From: Campylobacter sp.
GTDB lineage: Bacteria; Campylobacterota; Campylobacteria; Campylobacterales; Campylobacteraceae
Assembly: GCF_019423325.1 (NCBI RefSeq)
Contig: NZ_JAHZBQ010000001.1
Location: 248,001-312,000 of the forward strand
Length of the DNA stretch: 64,000 nucleotides
Direction: 5' to 3'
The position numbers and the translations under genes are program-made. Numbering within the stretch: the stretch's first letter is position 1; every line of letters starts with the position of its first letter. The notes under the pieces are model-generated. The model was given only the letters and a program-made list of their open reading frames with translations, had not been told where the DNA came from and did not search any database. This document shows, in pieces, positions 60,658 to 64,000 of the stretch.

Positions 60658-61271
60658 TGAAAGGCAAAATTTTGCTCGTCTCCGGTCCTAGCGGCAGCGG
60701 CAAAAGTACGCTCATAAAGCGTCTTATCGCAGAATTTGGCGAGCAGATATATTTCTCGATCTCCTCTACGACGCGCGAAATGCGTGCGGGCGAAGCGGAT
60801 GGTGTGAATTATCATTTCATAAGCGAGAGCGAGTTTCGCGCAGGCATCGAGCGTGGGGAGTTTTTAGAGTGGGCGTTGGTCCACGGCAAATACTACGGTA
60901 CTTCGCTAAAAGCTGCTACGAGCGAGCTTGAGCGGGGTAAGATCGTGATTTTTGACATCGATGTGCAAGGATATGAGATCGTGCGTAGCAAAGTGCCTAA
61001 AAGCGAGCTTACTAGCGTATTTATTACTACGCCGAGCTTGTCGGAGCTTAGAGATAGGTTACGCGCTCGCGGCGATAATGATCCTGCCGATATTGCTTTA
61101 CGCCTGCAAAACGCGCAAGAGGAGATGGAGCGCCTAGGCGAGTATGATTATTTCATAATAAACGACCGCTTGGAAGCGGCGTATGAAAATTTGAGATCAA
61201 TCTACAAAACTATCAAACTAGAAACGGCGAGCCGCGACATAGGCAAGCTAATCGAAATTTGGAAAATTTAA
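60657..61271 (+). CDS. gmk: Guanylate kinase
   Basis: 204 residues, normal length. P-loop VSGPSGSGKSTLIKRL (residues ~8-23), GMP-binding STTREMRAGEADGVNYHFIS and FLEWALVHGKYYGTSL, IVIFDIDVQGYEIVR, and the lid RLRARGDND. It phosphorylates GMP to GDP. The start is GTG at 60657, overlapping the preceding TAG by one base; the first residues MKGKILLVSGPSG match the family's start. Confidence 0.97.
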   Translation: MKGKILLVSGPSGSGKSTLIKRLIAEFGEQIYFSISSTTREMRAGEADGVNYHFISESEFRAGIERGEFLEWALVHGKYYGTSLKAATSELERGKIVIFDIDVQGYEIVRSKVPKSELTSVFITTPSLSELRDRLRARGDNDPADIALRLQNAQEEMERLGEYDYFIINDRLEAAYENLRSIYKTIKLETASRDIGKLIEIWKI

Positions 61272-61281
61272 AGGAGAAAAA

Positions 61282-61497
61282 ATGGGTTCTATGAGTATTG
61301 GTCACTGGCTGATCGTTTTGATCGTTGTTGTGTTGATGTTTGGAGCGAAAAAAATCCCAGAGCTTGCAAAGGGTCTAGGACAGGGCATAAAGACTTTCAA
61401 AAAAGAGATGGAAGAGGACGACGAACCGCAAAAGGTCGAGAAAAAGATGGAGCAAGAGGTTAAAGACGCCGAAATCAGCGATACTAAAAAGGCGTAA
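61282..61497 (+). CDS. tatA: Sec-independent protein translocase subunit TatA
   Basis: 71 residues. MSIGHWLIVLIVVVLMFGAK (from residue 4) is the single membrane helix with the conserved FG hinge, followed by the amphipathic helix KKIPELAKGLGQGIKTFKKE and an acidic/basic tail. TatA forms the pore for folded proteins with twin-arginine signals. An ATG three codons downstream is equally possible as start; RBS AAAGGAGAAAAA favours the first. It lies ten bases after gmk and five before argS. Confidence 0.96.
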   Translation: MGSMSIGHWLIVLIVVVLMFGAKKIPELAKGLGQGIKTFKKEMEEDDEPQKVEKKMEQEVKDAEISDTKKA

Positions 61498-61502
61498 GGG
61501 AT

Positions 61503-63299
61503 TTGAAAAATTTAGTCTTAAACGAAATTTTTAAAATTTTATCTCGCGAAGTCGTTTTAGAAAAACCCAAAGATAAGAGTTTGGCTCATTACGCCTCGCC
61601 CGAGGCTTTCGCGCTGGCTAAGGAGCTGCGAAAGGCGCCTAAGCTCATCGCTGAGGAGCTTGCGGCTAAATTTAAAGATAGCGAAATTTTAAGCGCCACG
61701 GCGGTGAACGGCTATCTAAATTTTCACCTAAAGCCTGCTGTGTTGGGTGCTCTTGCTGAAAATGCCCTTAAACTGGGCGGCAATTTTGCGAAAAACGACG
61801 CCGAGCTTGGACATGGAATTTTACCGGCCTCGGAAAAGCTTTGCGCGAGCGAGCCTGCTAGCAAAGGTTACGCTGCGAATCTAGCTGCGAGCGGTAATGA
61901 CGCCGCCAAATCGCGAAATTCCGCCGCTAGGCAAAATTTTATTTCGCAGAATTCCGAGGCGGCGTCAAATTCCATCGCAGCATCAAATTGCGATGAGACG
62001 CAGAATTCCGCCACTATGCCGCAAAAAATTCTGCTCGAATACATCAGCGCCAATCCGACCGGTCCGCTTCATATCGGGCACGTGCGCGGCGCCGTTTACG
62101 GCGATACGTTCGCGCGCATCGGAGGCTATTTGGGGCACCGCGTCGATACCGAGTACTACATCAACGACGCGGGCAATCAGATCGAGCTTTTGGGCACTTC
62201 GATCGCGCTTCGTGCGCGCGAGCTCGCAGGCGAGGACGTGAGCTATCCCGAGAAATACTATCGCGGCGAGTATATCGATGAGATCATCCCTCTTGCGCGC
62301 GCCCAATTCGGCGATGAAATTTTCCGCGACGAATCGCGGATCTTGCAGCTCGCGGAGTTCGCTAAGGACGAAGTGCTAAAGATCATCCAAAAAGATCTCG
62401 CAGACGCCGGCATCCATATCCAAAACTGGGCTAGTGAAAAGAGCCTCTACGGCGAGCTTGGGCCTACGATTAAGAAGCTTGAGCGCAGCGGCAAGATGTA
62501 TGAGCAGGACGGCAAAATTTGGATCCGCTCATCGCAGCTCGGCGACGAAAAAGATCGCGTCGTCATCCGCGAGGATGCGCGCCCGACCTATCTTGCGGGC
62601 GATATCGTCTATCACAACAACAAATTTGAGCGCGGATATGAGCGCTGCATTAACATCTGGGGAGCCGATCACCACGGCTACATCGCGCGATTAAAGGCCG
62701 CCGTGCATTTTCTGGGCTACGACGAAAGCAGGCTCGAGATTATCCTAATGCAGATGGTAAATTTGCTCAAAGACGGGCAGACTTACAAGATGAGTAAGCG
62801 CGCGGGCAACGCGATTTTGATGAGCGACGTGCTTGCCGCGATCGGTAGAGATGCGATGCGCTTTATCTTCATCAGCAAAAAGGGCGAGACGCCGCTTGAG
62901 TTCGACGTGGACGAGCTTGCGCGCGAGGACAGCAGTAATCCGATCTTTTACATCAACTACGCTCACGCGCGGGTCAATCAAATTTTTACCAAAGCGGGCA
63001 AGAGCGAGGCGGACGTCTTGGGCGCGGACTTCGGCGCGCTAGATGAAGCGGGGCTCGGCTTAGCTTTTGCGGCGCTTGGCTTGAATGAAATTTTAAACGA
63101 CGCATTTAATTCGCGCGGCTTGCAGAAGCTGCCAGATTTCCTAAAGGCACTCGCGGCGGACTTTCACAAATACTATAACGAAAACCGCGTCGTAGGCAGC
63201 GAGAACGAGGACGCGAAACTCAAGCTGTTCGCGCTCGTGGCACTCAGTATCCGCACGGCGTTTGCTCTGATGGGTCTAAACGCGAAAGAAAAAATGTAG
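61503..63299 (+). CDS. argS: Arginyl-tRNA synthetase with ~70-residue insertion
   Basis: 598 residues, TTG start at 61503. The N-terminal tRNA-binding domain ends near FHLKPAVLGALAENALKLGG; catalytic class I motif HIGH is in NPTGPLHIGHVRGAVYGDTF (near residue 187); DAGNQIELLGTS and YEQDGKIWIRSS follow; the KMSKS equivalent is TYKMSKRAGNAILM (near residue 428); the C-terminal DALR anticodon domain is complete. Between the first domain and the catalytic core (residues ~100-170), a Ser/Asn/Ala-rich stretch is inserted (RNSAARQNFISQNSEAASNS). It charges tRNA-Arg. The other signature residues are intact, so it should be active. Confidence 0.96.
   Translation: MKNLVLNEIFKILSREVVLEKPKDKSLAHYASPEAFALAKELRKAPKLIAEELAAKFKDSEILSATAVNGYLNFHLKPAVLGALAENALKLGGNFAKNDAELGHGILPASEKLCASEPASKGYAANLAASGNDAAKSRNSAARQNFISQNSEAASNSIAASNCDETQNSATMPQKILLEYISANPTGPLHIGHVRGAVYGDTFARIGGYLGHRVDTEYYINDAGNQIELLGTSIALRARELAGEDVSYPEKYYRGEYIDEIIPLARAQFGDEIFRDESRILQLAEFAKDEVLKIIQKDLADAGIHIQNWASEKSLYGELGPTIKKLERSGKMYEQDGKIWIRSSQLGDEKDRVVIREDARPTYLAGDIVYHNNKFERGYERCINIWGADHHGYIARLKAAVHFLGYDESRLEIILMQMVNLLKDGQTYKMSKRAGNAILMSDVLAAIGRDAMRFIFISKKGETPLEFDVDELAREDSSNPIFYINYAHARVNQIFTKAGKSEADVLGADFGALDEAGLGLAFAALGLNEILNDAFNSRGLQKLPDFLKALAADFHKYYNENRVVGSENEDAKLKLFALVALSIRTAFALMGLNAKEKM
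61803..62013 (+). repeat. In-frame insertion in argS
   Basis: Contains GAAATTCCGCCG, GCAAAATTTTATTTCGCAG, GAATTCCGAGG, AAATTCCATCGC and GAATTCCGCC words at 15-30-base spacing, translating as NSA, QNF, QNSEA. Same vocabulary as the trmA insertion. Confidence 0.7.
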
Positions 63300-63315
63300 C
63301 CGCACAGGCTACATT
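63293..63315 (+). terminator. Hairpin terminator across the argS stop codon
   Basis: AATGTAGCC / GGCTACATT, nine base pairs with loop GCACA; the TAG stop is in the left arm. Two Ts close the stem, without a long T-tract. Confidence 0.75.
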
Positions 63316-63762
63316 CGCGCCGATAGCCTAAATCTCACGAACGAAATTCTATGATTTAAATACAAAGCGAAATTTTACGGCGGAATCTGGGATGAAATTT
63401 TATCGCGAAATTTGACTTAAAATTCTATCGCTATAAAATTTTAAAGCTAGTTCTAAATTTGCGGCTCGTAAAATTTTGATTTTAGAATTTTGCGAGCGAT
63501 TTCGCGGTATTGCTACTGCACTGGGCCTTGTTCGTAAAATTTAAATTCGGTCGTAAATTTACCGCTTGCGGAATTTTGAAATTCTAAAATTTTACGGCGC
63601 GGAAGCTTTAAGTAAAATTTTAAAACAAGGCTTGAAGTACTAAAATTTTGCGCAGATCAAATTTCATGTGAGGGAATTTCATCCGCGAAATTTACTCGGG
63701 CGGGATTTGCCTGTAAGACCGCTCCTTAAGCTCCGCGGCGCATTGCCGCAAAAAGGATAAAT
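63316..63762. repeat. Gap filled with AAATTT-type words
   Basis: About 447 bases with more than fifteen words such as GAAATTTTA, AAAATTCTA, AAATTTAC and GGAATTTTGAAATTCTAAAATTTTA, at 15-35-base spacing. No open frame with an RBS. The last ~60 bases change to GCCGC-rich sequence and the RBS AAAAAGGATAAAT of the next gene. Confidence 0.6.
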
Positions 63763-64000
63763 ATGAGAAAGATCATCGACATAGCGGCGCTTTCGATTGC
63801 CGTTTGCATCTTGGTTATGGTGCTTTTTTTGCCGTCGCCCATTTTATCGTTTAAGTGCTACCGCGGCGATGGCGTAAGCTGCGCGCAGCTGGGGCGCGAC
63901 AAGCTCTCCCGCGGAGATTACGATGGCGCCAAGTTCGCTCTTGCTAAGGCTTGCGAGGCGGGCGAGAAAGATAGCTGCTTTGATTTGGGTGCCCTATACG
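63763..64000 (+). CDS. Membrane-anchored Sel1-like repeat protein (3' end outside window)
   Basis: The first ~79 residues are visible. A membrane or signal segment (IIDIAALSIAVCILVMVLFL, residues 4-23) is followed by SFKCYRGDGVSCAQLGRDKL and AKACEAGEKDSCFDLGALY, the Cys-containing A-x-x-L-G pattern of Sel1-like repeats known from Helicobacter/Campylobacter Hcp proteins. Cysteines spaced by one repeat suggest disulfide-linked helix pairs in the periplasm. RBS AAAAAGGATAAAT. The remainder is cut by the window end. Confidence 0.7.
   Translation, partial: MRKIIDIAALSIAVCILVMVLFLPSPILSFKCYRGDGVSCAQLGRDKLSRGDYDGAKFALAKACEAGEKDSCFDLGALY

Noticed and set aside
59994..60815. A 273-codon minus-strand frame opposite the acidic protein and gmk
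   Set aside because: The translation is a mirror of the Ala/Ser/Glu repeats of the plus-strand gene and runs into gmk; no RBS or domain.

Overview
The window reads as chromosomal DNA of a Campylobacterota species, most like a higher-GC, non-flagellated oral Campylobacter such as C. gracilis. The evidence is gene order remembered from C. jejuni, not a database search. One block runs methyltransferase - YkgJ - TPR protein - trpC - HIT (1734-7472). A fumarate reductase operon has the frdC-A-B order (13146-16588). The DAHP synthase is class II. A second block runs rpsB - tsf - ABC ATPase - acidic protein - gmk - tatA - argS (56034-63299). In C. jejuni the flagellar export gene fliR sits between the ABC ATPase and the acidic protein; here only 57 bases separate them, which fits a lineage without flagella.

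Layout. 1-459 is the end of a TonB-type protein. 790-7472 holds an FAD/NAD(P) oxidoreductase, a tRNA methyltransferase-like gene, ykgJ, the TPR protein, trpC and a HIT protein. 7487-11567 holds a WG-repeat protein, ribB, a Y-family polymerase and an unknown gene. 12233-16588 holds lgt and frdCAB. 16619-19616 is an AT-rich minus-strand island with a TcmP-like gene, a DUF5131 (Gp37/Gp68) gene and a probably broken third gene. 19617-25105 holds rarD and its partner, aroG, acpS, a cyclophilin and a yebC-family gene. 25238-33277 holds copper handling (copZ, copA), an ankyrin protein, an NhaC antiporter and trmA. 33513-44655 holds ilvA, two membrane-associated unknowns, a frameshifted phosphoethanolamine transferase-like gene, an autotransporter, a membrane protein and an ankyrin lipoprotein. 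44970-53897 holds tRNA-Glu(CTC), a lipoprotein, bioB, mnmG, an ABC exporter, a cytochrome c, ribE and pgeF. 53898-55730 is a second AT-rich island: an XRE regulator divergent from three unknown genes. 56034-63299 is the translation/secretion operon. The window ends inside a Sel1-like gene.

Two properties go beyond gene content. First, the gaps are built of short AT palindromes (AAATTT, AAATTTTAAAATTT, GAATTCCGC-like words) separated by GC-rich spacers. Second, the same kind of sequence lies in frame inside conserved enzymes: the TrmN6-like methyltransferase, TrmA, riboflavin synthase and ArgS each carry a long Asn/Ser/Phe/Ala/Glu-rich insertion between otherwise intact domains, and the TPR protein has a similar tail. 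This looks like intragenic spread of a micro-repeat, comparable in principle to Rickettsia palindromic elements, and I consider it the most unusual feature of the window.

The best candidates for undescribed systems are the TcmP/DUF5131 island, the XRE-controlled three-gene island, and an inverted pair of GC-rich stem-loops at 35030-35300 whose stems differ while the loop core is kept. Functional calls rest on motifs and domain order read by eye; no searches were run.
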